A stretch of DNA of 64,000 nt from Cryobacterium glaciale (GCF_004402535.1 NZ_SOEY01000007.1:142584-206583), one strand, 5' to 3'; positions 24,760-37,998 are shown, counted from the first letter of the stretch. A program made the numbers and translations. Notes: generated by a model from the sequence alone, not told the origin.

Positions 24760-24789
24760 TGCAGTACAACTGAATGCAGTACAAATGAA
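24760..24789. repeat. Tandem 15-bp direct repeat in a divergent promoter
   Basis: TGCAGTACAACTGAA (24760-24774) is followed at once by TGCAGTACAAATGAA (24775-24789), 14 of 15 bases identical. It fills most of the 57-bp gap between the divergent SRPBCC and EVE genes. The second copy supplies a -10-like TACAAA directly before the EVE GTG, suggesting a leaderless mRNA. Confidence 0.6.
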
Positions 24790-24791
24790 GG

Positions 24792-25232
24792 GTGGCAATT
24801 CGGTTCTGGCTCGTTGTGGTGCACCGCGAGCACGTGCTCCGCGGTGTCGATCTGGGCATCGCCCGCGCCAACCGCGGCGCCGGTGACCTGATCGCCCAGA
24901 TGGGCGAAGCCGACGGCATCGTCTATTACTCGCCGAAAACGGCGATCGAAGGGGATCCGCTCAAGGAATTCACCGCGATCGGACGCATAGCGGATGCCCA
25001 CGCCTACCAGGTGGGCGACCCCGGCAGCGAGCGTCGGCCGTGGCGACGCCGTGCCGACTACGATCTGGATGCCTGGCCCACGAGCATCCGCCCGCTGTTG
25101 TCGGTGTTGCAACTGACCCGCGGCAACCCGGACTGGGGTTTTCAACTGCGCCGCGGCGTGCTCGAGATTTCGCGGCACGACTTTGAGATGATCCGGCAGC
25201 AGATGCGCCGGCCCTCCGCCGACGATCGGTAG
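24792..25232 (+). CDS. EVE domain-containing protein (UPF0310 type)
   Basis: 146 residues. Hallmarks of the EVE/PUA-like family in order: FWLVVVHREHVLRGVDLGIARANRG, GDGIVYYSPKTA (as GEADGIVYYSPK), PLKEFTAIGRIADAHAYQV, the Arg-rich RRPWRRRADY, and NPDWGFQLRRGVLEISRHDFEMI. EVE domains are thought to bind modified bases in RNA or DNA and are found both in housekeeping and in defence contexts. The GTG start has no spaced ribosome-binding site and is probably leaderless. Target unknown. Confidence 0.88.
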   Translation: MAIRFWLVVVHREHVLRGVDLGIARANRGAGDLIAQMGEADGIVYYSPKTAIEGDPLKEFTAIGRIADAHAYQVGDPGSERRPWRRRADYDLDAWPTSIRPLLSVLQLTRGNPDWGFQLRRGVLEISRHDFEMIRQQMRRPSADDR

Positions 25233-25269
25233 GGCGTTCGGTCAGCAATCCTTAATTAGACTCAAGCCC

Positions 25270-26535
25270 ATGAATGGCGATCTCTGGTGGGTACCCTCGG
25301 TCATCATTATCGGCCTCGTCGTGGCCGGAGTCTGGGCACTGGTGGGCGCCTCGCGGCGGCGTACCAGGGCCAGGCTCGGGCAGGTGAGCGCGGCGGCCAC
25401 CGAGCTGGAGCGCAGCGCGGCGAGCAGCCTCGTGCGCGCCGATGACCTCGTGCAGGACGCGACCGACGAACTGAGCTTCGCGATCGCGCAGTTCGGGGAA
25501 TCGTCGACGCGGGAGTTTGCGGCCGCGCTCGCTACCTCCCGTCGGCAGCTGAGCGACGCCTTCGCGCTGCAGCAGAAGCTCGACGATGCCGTGCCAGACA
25601 GCGCGGCCGAACGCACCCGCTGGAACCAGCAGATCGTGCAGCTCGCCGACGAGGCGACCGGCCGGCTGAACAGCCAGGCGCGCGATTTCACGGCCAAGCG
25701 CGGGGTGGAGCGCAACGCGCCGCAGCAGCTCGACGAGCTGCGCCGCCGACAGGGCCGGGTGTCCGACCGGGTCGCGGGCGGCGCGAGCACCCTCACCCGG
25801 CTGGGCCTGAGCTATTCTTCGGCGGCTCTCGCGCCGATCAGCGGCAACGTCGGCCGGGCGCGCACGGCTCTGGACGCGGCCAGGGCGAGTGCGGATGCCG
25901 CAGCGGCCCGCCTCGACGCGGCATCCGCTGAGCCGGTCGGTGAGCAGTTGCAGGCCGCCGAGCACGCCCTGTTCCAGGCCACGCAGCTGCTCGATGCGAT
26001 CGAAACCGGCGAGGATCAGCTGCATCGCGGCTTCGCCAATCTGCAGCAGGCTCTGGATGCTGCCGGCACCGAACTCGCCGAGGCTCGCGCCCTGCGCGAT
26101 GGTCACGAGGAATCCGACGCGAGCGCTTCGCTCAACCAGGTGATCACCGACGCCGCGTCGGTTCAGGCGTCTCTGCGCGAGCCCGGACGGCGCAGTGACC
26201 CGGCCGCGGATCTCGTGGCTTTGGAGGCGGCGATGAACGGGCTGGACAGCATCCGTTCGGAGGCGCGCAACCGCCAGCTGCGCCTCGATAACGCGCGCAC
26301 CGCCCTGGCCGGCGCGCTGCTCACCGCGCGCAGCCAGATCACCGTCACCCACGACTTTGTTGCCGCCCATCGCAGCCGGGTGCAGGCCGCAGCCCGCACC
26401 CGGCTGGCCGAAGCCGAACGGCAGCTGGCGCTCGCGGTGGCCGAGGCAGACCCGGTGACCGCGCTCGACACCGCGCGGCGCTCGATGACGCTGGCAACGG
26501 ATGCCGACGCCCTCGCCCGCTACGACACCCACTAG
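25270..26535 (+). CDS. Membrane-anchored coiled-coil protein, function unknown
   Basis: 421 residues. One membrane helix near the N terminus (VPSVIIIGLVVAGVWALVGA, about residues 8-27) is followed by RRRTRARL and then an almost entirely helical, Ala/Leu/Arg/Glu-rich region with heptad-like spacing to the end. No catalytic motif was seen. It resembles the long helical part found after the TPM domain in some actinobacterial TPM proteins, but the TPM domain itself is absent. Orientation predicts the coiled coil is cytoplasmic. It stands alone and is convergent with the SprT-like gene. Confidence 0.7.
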   Translation: MNGDLWWVPSVIIIGLVVAGVWALVGASRRRTRARLGQVSAAATELERSAASSLVRADDLVQDATDELSFAIAQFGESSTREFAAALATSRRQLSDAFALQQKLDDAVPDSAAERTRWNQQIVQLADEATGRLNSQARDFTAKRGVERNAPQQLDELRRRQGRVSDRVAGGASTLTRLGLSYSSAALAPISGNVGRARTALDAARASADAAAARLDAASAEPVGEQLQAAEHALFQATQLLDAIETGEDQLHRGFANLQQALDAAGTELAEARALRDGHEESDASASLNQVITDAASVQASLREPGRRSDPAADLVALEAAMNGLDSIRSEARNRQLRLDNARTALAGALLTARSQITVTHDFVAAHRSRVQAAARTRLAEAERQLALAVAEADPVTALDTARRSMTLATDADALARYDTH

Positions 26536-26551
26536 CTCCCCGCTCGCGTGA

Positions 26552-27046
26552 CTACGGTCCAGCGGATGCCGCGGCCCGGCGCCGAATCGCCGGCGTGATC
26601 TCGCGCCGCAACCAGGTGATCGCGTGTGCCTGGTCGAAGCGGCGGGCGCAGAGGCCGCAGGCCAGGGGGCGGGTTGGTTGCCGATACCGAAAGTGCGTGT
26701 GGCCGGCGGGGCAGGTGCCGACCCAGGGCGCGAGCTCGTTGGCGATCTCTCCGTCGTGTGTGCGCTTACCGTCGTAGCCGAGATCGTGCGCCATCTTCTT
26801 CCAGCGCGGTCCGTGCCCGGCGCGCGGGCCGGCCAGGGCGTGGGCGAGCTCGTGCAGCAGGATCTGGTGGACGTCGTCGTCGGCATAGCGCGAGGCGAGG
26901 TAGCGCGACACGGTGATGTGCTTCTTGCTAAAATTACAGAGCCCGGCCCGCTTCTTCGCGTTGTCGAAGCCGAAGGTCCAGGCCGGGTCGAGGTGCAGCA
27001 CAATGAGGGCGTCAGCCCATCGGCGCACCTGAGCGAGGTCGGCCAC
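26552..27046 (-). CDS. SprT-like zinc metallopeptidase-fold protein
   Basis: 164 residues. The metal-binding motif HELAHAL gives His65, Glu66 and His69, with His78 (RAGHGPRWK) as the likely third ligand. A C-terminal zinc-ribbon is suggested by Cys112, His116, Cys130 and Cys133 (TCPAGH and ACGLC). SprT/Spartan-like proteins process DNA-protein crosslinks in eukaryotes; bacterial roles are not well defined. The GTG start shares one base with the stop of the upstream sugar dehydrogenase gene (TAGTG), so translation is coupled. Confidence 0.88.
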   Translation of the reverse strand: MADLAQVRRWADALIVLHLDPAWTFGFDNAKKRAGLCNFSKKHITVSRYLASRYADDDVHQILLHELAHALAGPRAGHGPRWKKMAHDLGYDGKRTHDGEIANELAPWVGTCPAGHTHFRYRQPTRPLACGLCARRFDQAHAITWLRREITPAIRRRAAASAGP

Positions 27047-28233
27047 TAAGGACCAACCTCGACTTGGCGCAATGCAACCTGATAGAGCCGGTCGTCGCCG
27101 ACCGCCGGGGAGCCCCGGCCATCCGTATTGTTACTCACAAACCACAGTGTGCCAGCCGGCCCCGACACCACGTCGCGCAACCGGCCATATTCGTTGACAA
27201 ACCACTCGGTGGGGACGGCTGTGGAGGAGTCAGCACCAGTTGAGGTGCGCACGATCGGGATACTCCACAGCCGTTCACCACGCAGGCTCGCCATGAAGAT
27301 GGTGTCGTTCACGATGGCGATGCCGCTCGGGCTGGCCTGGTTGGTCGACCACTGCTGCTGGGGATCGAGATACGCCGGGTCGCTGGCCTGGCCCTCGACG
27401 AGCGGCCAGCCGTAGTTGCCGCCGGGCACGACGCGGTTGAGCTCGTCCCAGGTGTTCTGGCCGAACTCGCTCGCCCACAGCTGGCCGCGCGAATCCCAGG
27501 CCAGGCCCTGCGGATTCCGATGCCCGAACGAGTACACGAGCGTGCCGAACGGGTTGTCCTCCGGCACGCCTCCGGTCGCGGTCAGGCGCAGAATTTTACC
27601 CCCGAGAACGTCGAGGTTCTGGGCGTTGGCGGGGTTTCCGGCGTCCCCGGCGCTCGCGTAGAGCAGGCCGTCCGGTCCGAAGGCGATACGACCGCCATTG
27701 TGATTGCCGGCCCGCGGGATCGAATCCACAACCGGGGTGGGCGCCCCGAGGGTGTGGCTGCCGGGGGAGCCGGCCAGCGGCATCCGCTCGATGCGGTTGT
27801 CGGTCGCGGTGGAGAAATAGGCGTAGACCCAGCCGGCGCCGCCGGGAGCCGCTTCGTCGGCCAGAAAGGCCAGGCCGAGCAGTCCGCCTTCACCATTGGG
27901 TTCCGCTGCCTCGACCGTACCGGCCTCACGCAGGCTGCCGTCGGGCAGCAACTCGCGCACCCGCGTCGTATCGCGTTCGCTGATGAGCGTGGCGCCATCC
28001 GGCAGCCGCAGAATCGACCACGGAGCCTCGAGTCCCGAGGCGATCACGACCGGTTCGCCGACCGGATGCACCGGGGCCAGGTTGGCGGTCGCGGTCTCGG
28101 CCGGTGCGGGTTCGGCCGGTGTCGACGTCGCCGGTGTGGCGCGCGGCGCCTCGGCGCTGCAGGCGGCCACTGCCAGAACCAGCAGGGCGGCCGACGCGGT
28201 GGCCACCGCGCGCCGAAACGCTTGAAAAGTCAT
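27046..28233 (-). CDS. PQQ-type sugar dehydrogenase (GDH/sorbosone family) lipoprotein
   Basis: 395 residues. The signal peptide ends in LAVAAC, a lipobox with the lipidated Cys near residue 25, followed by an Ala/Pro/Thr-rich linker. The six-bladed propeller of soluble glucose dehydrogenases is evident: GLEAPWSILRLPDG, LLGLAF, NHNGGRIAFGPDGLLYASAGDAGN, GHRNPQGLAWD and PGGNYGWPLVEG. Known enzymes oxidise aldoses outside the cell using PQQ and calcium. Many actinobacterial members are of unproven activity. Oxidation of sugars toward sugar acids would suit the nearby aldarate island, but that link is speculation. Confidence 0.87.
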   Translation of the reverse strand: MTFQAFRRAVATASAALLVLAVAACSAEAPRATPATSTPAEPAPAETATANLAPVHPVGEPVVIASGLEAPWSILRLPDGATLISERDTTRVRELLPDGSLREAGTVEAAEPNGEGGLLGLAFLADEAAPGGAGWVYAYFSTATDNRIERMPLAGSPGSHTLGAPTPVVDSIPRAGNHNGGRIAFGPDGLLYASAGDAGNPANAQNLDVLGGKILRLTATGGVPEDNPFGTLVYSFGHRNPQGLAWDSRGQLWASEFGQNTWDELNRVVPGGNYGWPLVEGQASDPAYLDPQQQWSTNQASPSGIAIVNDTIFMASLRGERLWSIPIVRTSTGADSSTAVPTEWFVNEYGRLRDVVSGPAGTLWFVSNNTDGRGSPAVGDDRLYQVALRQVEVGP

Positions 28234-28410
28234 CGTTCACCTCGCCTTCGTGGTGAACACAGCATGCCCGAGAAGTCGTTCGACGGCTACTTTCCGGCTG
28301 CGATGGGGCATAACTCCTGCAATTTCTGGTCGAACGCATCGGGTGCCGCGTGATTCAGGGCCTGTTTCGATCGTCTGCGCCGAATTGCAGGAGTTATGCA
28401 CGGAGGCAGG
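28234..28410. other. Intergenic stretch carrying an inverted-repeat element
   Basis: A 177-bp gap between the sugar dehydrogenase start and the TPR gene stop. Nearly half of it is the inverted-repeat element at 28308-28399. No promoter was recognised with confidence. Confidence 0.5.
28308..28399. repeat. Inverted-repeat element, possibly REP/MITE-like
   Basis: Perfect 17-bp arms: GCATAACTCCTGCAATT at 28308-28324 and its complement at 28383-28399, separated by 58 bp. The inner sequence has no open reading frame. The ends look like terminal inverted repeats of a small non-autonomous element, or a long stem in the 3' region of the TPR mRNA. No flanking duplication was identified. Confidence 0.6.
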
Positions 28411-28938
28411 TCAGGCCTGGGGGCCTCGAGCGGCGATGTGCGATTCCACGACGGCCACGGCGAGCAGCGAACTGTCGAGTTCGTCGGCGTCGGCGCCGTC
28501 TTTCTCGCGCAGGAACACCGCAGCCGTGAAGTCCGCGAGCGCGCCCTCGAGGTTGCCCTGGTCGAAGTACACCTTGCCGCGGTGCTGCCGGGCGTAGGCG
28601 GCCAGCCGGGACCACTCGTGCACCTCGGAGTCGAGGATGCAGTGCGTCAGCTCGCTCGCGGCCTCGTCGAGCTTGCCCTGGAACTGCAGAACCTGGGCCC
28701 GACGGATGCGACTGGCCACCGCCTGCTCCCGATTACCGGTGAAGCGGGACTGGCGCAGTGCCTCATTCGCGATTTCCCAGGCCTCATCAAGCCGGCCGAC
28801 CAGGCGCAGCAGGGCGACCTTCTCGTTGAGCGCGGCCAGGCTGCGCAGGTTGCCGAGCTCGGTGAGACGCTCGCCGGCGGCCAGCAGGTCAACTTTTTCG
28901 CGCAGGGTGATGGGATCGTAACCGATGATGAAACTCAG
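28411..28938 (-). CDS. Tetratricopeptide-repeat protein, apparent CTG start
   Basis: A TPR-like helical protein; the frame is open from 29100 to 28411 but contains no ATG or TTG, and the only GTG found (28719) lies deep inside the repeats. A CTG at 28938, preceded by AGGAAC 5 bases upstream, gives 175 residues starting MSFIIGYDPITLREKVDLLAAGERL. TPR-type units then follow: LAALNEKVALLRLVGRLDEAWEIANEAL, ASRIRRAQVLQFQGKLDEAASEL and LAAYARQHRGKVYFDQGNLEGALADFTAAVFLRE. Such proteins mediate protein contacts; the partner is unknown. If the GTG is used, only the last 102 residues are made. Confidence 0.65.
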   Translation of the reverse strand: MSFIIGYDPITLREKVDLLAAGERLTELGNLRSLAALNEKVALLRLVGRLDEAWEIANEALRQSRFTGNREQAVASRIRRAQVLQFQGKLDEAASELTHCILDSEVHEWSRLAAYARQHRGKVYFDQGNLEGALADFTAAVFLREKDGADADELDSSLLAVAVVESHIAARGPQA

Positions 28939-29104
28939 GGTGTGTTCCTGTAATGACGAGGGCGGCCAGGGCCGCGGGAGATTGACGGGTGCCCCCAGAG
29001 TACCGCCGCCGGTGTGAATTCGGCCGAAGCTGCGGCGGTGTCGCGCTGTCCGGGGTGCAGTTGGGGGAACGCTGCCCGGCGGGCAGTTCGGAACGGATGT
29101 CGCG

Positions 29105-29995
29105 CTAGTGCCCGATCTGAAAAACCGTGCGACCGGGAAGCGGCGACTGCGTCGAGGTCTCGTCGGTTGCCGCGAGCGATCCGGCCATGAACTGCCTAAG
29201 TTCGGTTCCTTCGATCACCTTCGCCGGGTGCGGTCCGTTCGCGAGCAGCCGCGGAATCCAATTGAGGTCGATCGGCGTGTGCGCCGCAACGAAGACGATG
29301 TTGCCGAAACGGCGGCCCTTGAGCACCTGCGTCTCGGCGAATCCGATCACGTGTTCGAACACCGCTGAGAGGGTTGCGGCCTGGCCGCGCGCGAACGCGA
29401 GGCCGGGGCCATCCGCTACGTTGACGGCGAGCACGCCGCGCGGCGACAAGAGCGGAGCGGCGAGAGCGAAGAATTCGCGGCTCGTCACGTGCTTCGGGGT
29501 GCGCGCTCCCGAGAAGATATCGACCACGACGAGGTCGACGGCACCCTGCAGTCCGGCGGGCAGCTTGCCGAGCACCTCGCGGGCATCGCCGTGGCGAACC
29601 CGCAATTGGGCGCGTTTGTCCCACGGCAGAACCTGGCGAACGAGGTCGATCAGGTCGCTCTCGATCTCGACCACCTGCTGGCGTGACCCCGGCCGGGTCG
29701 CCTCGACGTAGCGCGGCAGGGTGAGGGCGCCGGCCCCGAGGTGCACGGCGGTGATCGGCTCGTGCGGGTCACCGAGCAGGTCGATCACGTGCCCGATGCG
29801 CTGGATGTACTCGAAGAACAACTCCTCGGGGTGGTCGATGTTTACGTGCGACTGCGGCGTACCGTCGACCACGAGCTGAAAACTTCCAGGGGTGAACCGG
29901 TCAGGTTCGATCACCGCCGTGTGTCCGCTCAACTTCAACACGACAGACGGATGCCCCGCATCGCCGTCGCCGTCACCCTTACTCCCAGTACTCAT
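29105..29995 (-). CDS. Spermidine synthase-like methyltransferase-fold protein
   Basis: 296 residues from the ATG at 29995. The polyamine-synthase/SAM fold is shown by VHLGAGALTLPRYVEATRPGSRQQVVEIESDLIDLVRQVL, RVRHGDAREVL and LVVVDIFSGARTPKHVTSREFF. It lacks the membrane half found in some actinobacterial spermidine-synthase fusions. Whether it uses decarboxylated SAM is uncertain, as many actinobacterial members are called only fused or orphan spermidine synthase-like. It is divergent from rpoB. Confidence 0.82.
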   Translation of the reverse strand: MSTGSKGDGDGDAGHPSVVLKLSGHTAVIEPDRFTPGSFQLVVDGTPQSHVNIDHPEELFFEYIQRIGHVIDLLGDPHEPITAVHLGAGALTLPRYVEATRPGSRQQVVEIESDLIDLVRQVLPWDKRAQLRVRHGDAREVLGKLPAGLQGAVDLVVVDIFSGARTPKHVTSREFFALAAPLLSPRGVLAVNVADGPGLAFARGQAATLSAVFEHVIGFAETQVLKGRRFGNIVFVAAHTPIDLNWIPRLLANGPHPAKVIEGTELRQFMAGSLAATDETSTQSPLPGRTVFQIGH

Positions 29996-30059
29996 GTTCC
30001 CCAGTCTGCGCCCTCCCTGCGCCCTCTCTGCGCGGCTGCGCCGCACCATCCGTTTCGCG

Positions 30060-30112
30060 AGAGCGGGAAATTCGTTGCTTCGGCACCTCGGAAGCGACGA
30101 ATTTTCCGCTTT
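30060..30112. repeat. Large hairpin upstream of the rpoB promoter
   Basis: Arms at 30060-30081 and 30091-30112 pair over 22 positions, with only G-T wobbles as imperfections (20 bp from AGCGGGAAATTCG to its partner, extended by two), around a 9-base loop. It lies upstream of the rpoB -35 and in the 5' flank of the divergent spermidine-synthase-like gene. It lacks a T-run. Confidence 0.7.
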
Positions 30113-30169
30113 AGCGGGCAGGGCCGGGGTGGGTTATACCTGAGAATTTGGGTAATCGCAAGATTTGGG

Positions 30170-30198
30170 TGGACATGTCGCGAACTGGGGCATATAGT
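30170..30198 (+). promoter_or_regulatory. rpoB promoter
   Basis: TGGACA (30170-30175) and TATAGT (30193-30198) with exactly 17 bases between them; each hexamer differs by one base from the sigma-70 consensus. Transcription would begin near 30205. Confidence 0.75.
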
Positions 30199-30348
30199 TG
30201 ATCCTTGCGCTCCCAGACAAACTATGCCTTCATATTGCGGTCGGCTTTGCGTGTTCAAGCCACCTTGAGGCACACCTCTTTTGAGGGTCTGCGGAGTCAT
30301 CACCAATAACAGTAACTAGACCTGACGGGGTCCACGGAGGTTATTTCC

Positions 30349-33300
30349 TTGGCTGCTGCGCGCAACGCAACCACCAACTCACCCAAGAACGGCCGCTCAG
30401 CTGAGCGTCTGTCGTTCGCAAAGATCAGCGACCACTTGAACGTTCCGGATCTGCTTGCTTTGCAGACCGAGAGCTTCGACTGGCTCGTCGGCAACGACAT
30501 CTGGAAGGCTCGCGTCGCCGAGGCCCAGAAAGCCGGACGCCAGGACCTGCCGAATCGCACCGGGCTCGATGAGATCTTCGAGGAGATCTCTCCCATCGAA
30601 GACCTCGGCGAAACGATGCAGCTGTCGTTCACCAACCCGGAGCTCGAGCCGGAGAAGTACACCATTGATGAGTGCAAGGAAAAGGGTAAGACCTACTCCG
30701 CACCCCTCTACGTGAACGCTGAGTTCATGAACCACCTCACCGGTGAGATCAAGACTCAGACCGTGTTCATGGGCGACTTCCCGTTGATGACCCCCAAGGG
30801 CACCTTCGTGATCAACGGCACTGAGCGTGTCGTCGTGTCGCAGCTGGTGCGCTCCCCGGGCGTGTACTTCAACCGCGAGCAGGAGAAGACGTCTGACAAG
30901 GACATCTACTCCGCCCGTGTCATTCCGAGCCGTGGTGCCTGGCTTGAATTCGAGATCGACAAGCGCGACCAGGTTGGCGTGCGCATCGACCGCAAGCGCA
31001 AGCAGTCCGTGACCGTGTTCCTGAAGGCCCTCGGCCTCACCAGCGAGCAGATCCTCGAGGAGTTCAAGGGCTACGCGTCCATCGAGCTCACCCTCGAGAA
31101 GGACAATATCCTCACCAAGGAAGAAGCCCTCAAGGACATCTACCGCAAGCTTCGTCCCGGCGAGCAGGTTGCCGCCGAGGCTGCGCGTGCGCTCCTCGAC
31201 AACTTCTTCTTCAACTCCAAGCGCTACGACCTGGCCAAGGTTGGTCGTTACAAGATCAACCGCAAGCTCGGCCTCGAAGCCCCGCTGAGTGACTCAGTAC
31301 TGACGCTCCAGGACATCCTGGCCACCATCAAGTACCTCGTCGCCCTGCACGACAACCAGACCACCCTCAAGGGCCTGCGCGACGGCAAGATGACCGACAT
31401 CAACATCGACATCGACGACATCGACCACTTCGGTAACCGTCGTATCCGTGCCGTTGGCGAGCTCATCCAGAACCAGGTGCGCACCGGCCTGTCCCGCATG
31501 GAGCGCGTCGTTCGCGAGCGCATGACCACGCAGGACATCGAAGCGATCACCCCGCAGACCCTGATCAACGTGCGCCCCGTCGTCGCCGCGATCAAGGAGT
31601 TCTTCGGTACCTCGCAGCTCTCGCAGTTCATGGACCAGAACAACCCGCTCGCCGGCCTCACGCACAAGCGTCGCCTGTCCGCGCTCGGCCCGGGTGGTCT
31701 GTCCCGTGACCGCGCCGGCGTCGAGGTGCGAGACGTTCACCCCTCGCACTACGGCCGCATGTGCCCCATTGAGACCCCGGAAGGCCCGAACATCGGCCTG
31801 ATCGGTTCGCTCGCCTCGTTCGCGCAGATCAATGCGTTCGGTTTCATCGAGACGCCGTACCGTCGGGTGCTCAACAACAAGGTCACCGAGACGATCGACT
31901 ACCTCACCGCGAGCGAAGAGGACGACTTCATCGTCGCCCAGGCCAACGCGCCGCTCACCAAGGACTCGCACTTCGCCGAGGCCCGCGTGCTCGCTCGTAA
32001 GAAGGGTGGCGAGGTCGACCTCGTTCCCGCTGAAGACATCGGCTACATGGATGTCTCCCCGCGCCAGATGGTGTCGGTTGCGACCAGCCTCATCCCGTTC
32101 CTCGAGCACGACGATGCAAACCGCGCGCTCATGGGTGCCAACATGCAGCGTCAGGCGGTGCCGCTGCTTCTTTCCGACAGCCCGCTCGTCGGAACCGGCA
32201 TGGAGGTCTACACGGCCATCGACGCCGGTGACGTACTCACCGCGCAGAAGTCCGGTGTGGTTTCCGAGGTGTCGGCTGACGTCGTCACCATCCAGCTCGA
32301 CGAGGGCGGCACGCAGGACTACTACCTGCGCAAGTTCAGCCGCTCCAACCAGGGCACGAGCTTCAACCACCGCGTGATCGTCAACGCCGGTGAGCGCATC
32401 GAAGCCGGCGAGGTCATCGCCGATGGACCCGCCACCGACCAGGGCGAACTCGCCCTCGGAAAAAACCTGCTCGTGGCATTCATGCCGTGGGAAGGTTACA
32501 ACTTCGAGGACGCAATCATCCTGAGCCAGAACTTGGTGAAGGACGACACCCTCTCCTCGATTCACATCGAAGAGTACGAAGTGGATGCCCGCGACACCAA
32601 GCTGGGTAAGGAAGAGATCACTCGCGACCTTCCCAACGTGTCGCCGGACTTCCTCGCCGACCTCGACGAGCGTGGCATCATTCGCATCGGAGCCGAGGTT
32701 CGCCCCGGCGACATCCTCGTCGGCAAGGTCACGCCCAAGGGCGAGACCGAGCTTTCTGCCGAGGAACGCCTGCTGCGCGCCATCTTCAACGAGAAGAGCC
32801 GCGAAGTTCGCGACACCTCGCTCAAGGTTCCCCACGGTGAGCGCGGCACCATCATCGGTGTCAAGGTGTTCGACTCGCAGGACGGCGACGACGAGCTTGG
32901 CTCGGGCGTCAACCAGCGCGTGGTCGTATTCATCGCCCAGAAGCGCAAGATCACTGAGGGTGACAAGCTCGCCGGCCGTCACGGCAACAAGGGTGTTATC
33001 TCCCGCATCCTGCCGATCGAGGACATGCCGTTCCTCGCCGACGGAACCCCGGTCGACATCATCCTCAACCCGCTCGGTATCCCCGGTCGCATGAACTTCG
33101 GCCAGGTGCTTGAAACCCACCTCGGCTGGATTGCGAAGCAGGGCTGGAACGTCGAGGGCAAGCCGAAGTGGGCTGCTCGTCTTCCGGAGCATGCCTTCAG
33201 CGCCGCCCCCGGCACGAAGGTCGCCACCCCGGTGTTCGACGGTGCGCTCGAGATCGAGATCGAGGGTCTTCTAGACTCCACGACCCTGACCCGCGACGGC

Positions 33301-33840
33301 GAACGTCTCATCGGTTCCTCGGGAAAGACCCAGCTCTTCGACGGCCGCTCCGGCGAGCCTTTCCCGATGCCGGTGTCCGTTGGCTACATGTACATCCTGA
33401 AGCTGCACCACCTCGTCGACGACAAGATCCACGCTCGTTCGACCGGCCCGTACTCCATGATCACGCAGCAGCCGCTGGGTGGTAAGGCGCAATTCGGTGG
33501 ACAGCGTTTCGGTGAGATGGAGGTGTGGGCGCTCGAAGCATACGGAGCCGCTTACGCCCTGCAGGAACTTTTGACCATCAAGTCTGACGACATCCTCGGC
33601 CGCGTCAAGGTGTACGAAGCCATCGTCAAGGGTGAGAACATCCAGGAACCCGGCATTCCCGAGAGCTTCAAGGTTCTTATCAAGGAAATGCAGTCGCTCT
33701 GCCTGAACGTCGAAGTGCTTTCGGCCGATGGCACCGCAGTCAGCCTGCGCGACACGGATGACGAGGTGTTCCGCGCGGCGGAAGAACTCGGCATCAACAT
33801 TTCCACCCGGTTTGAGTCGTCGTCCATCGACGACATCTAA
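30349..33840 (+). CDS. rpoB: DNA-directed RNA polymerase subunit beta
   Basis: 1163 residues from a TTG start, with GGAGG 8 bases upstream. Core subunit of RNA polymerase. The rifampicin region [11 protein letters not shown] ... [14 protein letters not shown] is wild type: Asp429, His439 and Ser444 equal E. coli Asp516, His526 and Ser531, so rifampicin sensitivity is expected. Also intact are [20 protein letters not shown], the catalytic-side loop [18 protein letters not shown] and the C-terminal [27 protein letters not shown]. rpoC follows after 42 bp, in the same operon. Confidence 0.98.
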   Translation: MAAARNATTNSPKNGRSAERLSFAKISDHLNVPDLLALQTESFDWLVGNDIWKARVAEAQKAGRQDLPNRTGLDEIFEEISPIEDLGETMQLSFTNPELEPEKYTIDECKEKGKTYSAPLYVNAEFMNHLTGEIKTQTVFMGDFPLMTPKGTFVINGTERVVVSQLVRSPGVYFNREQEKTSDKDIYSARVIPSRGAWLEFEIDKRDQVGVRIDRKRKQSVTVFLKALGLTSEQILEEFKGYASIELTLEKDNILTKEEALKDIYRKLRPGEQVAAEAARALLDNFFFNSKRYDLAKVGRYKINRKLGLEAPLSDSVLTLQDILATIKYLVALHDNQTTLKGLRDGKMTDINIDIDDIDHFGNRRIRAVGELIQNQVRTGLSRMERVVRERMTTQDIEAITPQTLINVRPVVAAIKEFFGTSQLSQFMDQNNPLAGLTHKRRLSALGPGGLSRDRAGVEVRDVHPSHYGRMCPIETPEGPNIGLIGSLASFAQINAFGFIETPYRRVLNNKVTETIDYLTASEEDDFIVAQANAPLTKDSHFAEARVLARKKGGEVDLVPAEDIGYMDVSPRQMVSVATSLIPFLEHDDANRALMGANMQRQAVPLLLSDSPLVGTGMEVYTAIDAGDVLTAQKSGVVSEVSADVVTIQLDEGGTQDYYLRKFSRSNQGTSFNHRVIVNAGERIEAGEVIADGPATDQGELALGKNLLVAFMPWEGYNFEDAIILSQNLVKDDTLSSIHIEEYEVDARDTKLGKEEITRDLPNVSPDFLADLDERGIIRIGAEVRPGDILVGKVTPKGETELSAEERLLRAIFNEKSREVRDTSLKVPHGERGTIIGVKVFDSQDGDDELGSGVNQRVVVFIAQKRKITEGDKLAGRHGNKGVISRILPIEDMPFLADGTPVDIILNPLGIPGRMNFGQVLETHLGWIAKQGWNVEGKPKWAARLPEHAFSAAPGTKVATPVFDGALEIEIEGLLDSTTLTRDGERLIGSSGKTQLFDGRSGEPFPMPVSVGYMYILKLHHLVDDKIHARSTGPYSMITQQPLGGKAQFGGQRFGEMEVWALEAYGAAYALQELLTIKSDDILGRVKVYEAIVKGENIQEPGIPESFKVLIKEMQSLCLNVEVLSADGTAVSLRDTDDEVFRAAEELGINISTRFESSSIDDI

Positions 33841-33882
33841 GCCCGGTCCAAAGAAACTTCGAAAACTTTCCAAGGAGAGAAA

Positions 33883-37806
<3,924 letters not shown>

Positions 37807-37822
37807 GAACCCGCAGTTCTCA

Positions 37823-37856
37823 ACGGATGGCTCCTGCTTCGGCAGGGGCCATCCGT
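37823..37856 (+). terminator. rpoBC terminator
   Basis: 15-bp arms ACGGATGGCTCCTGC (37823-37837) and GCAGGGGCCATCCGT (37842-37856), one G-T pair, closing a TTCG tetraloop, followed by CGTTT. It lies 17 bases after the rpoC stop. Confidence 0.9.
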
Positions 37857-37933
37857 CGTTTAAGCACGGGCCGGCAAGCGGATGACGCGGCTGGCTTGAG
37901 CCCCCGCCCCTGCGCGCCGCCGGGCCCACCTTA

Positions 37934-37971
37934 GGAAAGCGGGGCCATGATCTATCGTGGTCCCGCTTTCC
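37934..37971 (+). promoter_or_regulatory. Hairpin A upstream of pilB
   Basis: 14-bp arms GGAAAGCGGGGCCA (37934-37947) and TGGTCCCGCTTTCC (37958-37971), one G-T pair, with a 10-base loop. Its 3' arm shares six bases with the palindrome at 37966-37989, so the two structures cannot form together in one strand. Confidence 0.7.
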
Positions 37972-37989
37972 GGGCCCGGGCCCGGAAAG
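37966..37989 (+). promoter_or_regulatory. 24-bp perfect palindrome upstream of pilB (hairpin B)
   Basis: CTTTCCGGGCCC (37966-37977) is followed directly by its exact complement GGGCCCGGAAAG (37978-37989). It overlaps the 3' arm of hairpin A and ends 10 bases before the G-quadruplex motif. Confidence 0.75.
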
Positions 37990-37998
37990 TAGAGGAGA

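Larger units (their letters stand above)
29996..30348. other. Intergenic region between spermidine-synthase-like gene and rpoB
   Basis: 353 bp without a gene. It holds a large hairpin (30060-30112), a strong rpoB promoter (30170-30198) and an rpoB leader of roughly 145 nt. No ribosomal-protein genes (rplJ, rplL) precede rpoB here, so rpoBC has its own promoter. Confidence 0.8.

Noticed and set aside
28308..28399. Insertion sequence
   Set aside because: Inverted ends are present but the interior is only 58 bp with no transposase and no visible target duplication; kept as a repeat element only.
28411..28719. Short 102-residue gene starting at GTG 28719
   Set aside because: Coding similarity to TPR helices continues in frame well upstream, so this is probably a truncation; CTG 28938 preferred.
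31294..33192. 632-codon open frame antisense to rpoB
   Set aside because: Typical third-position shadow of a GC-rich conserved gene; no family resemblance and no ribosome-binding site.
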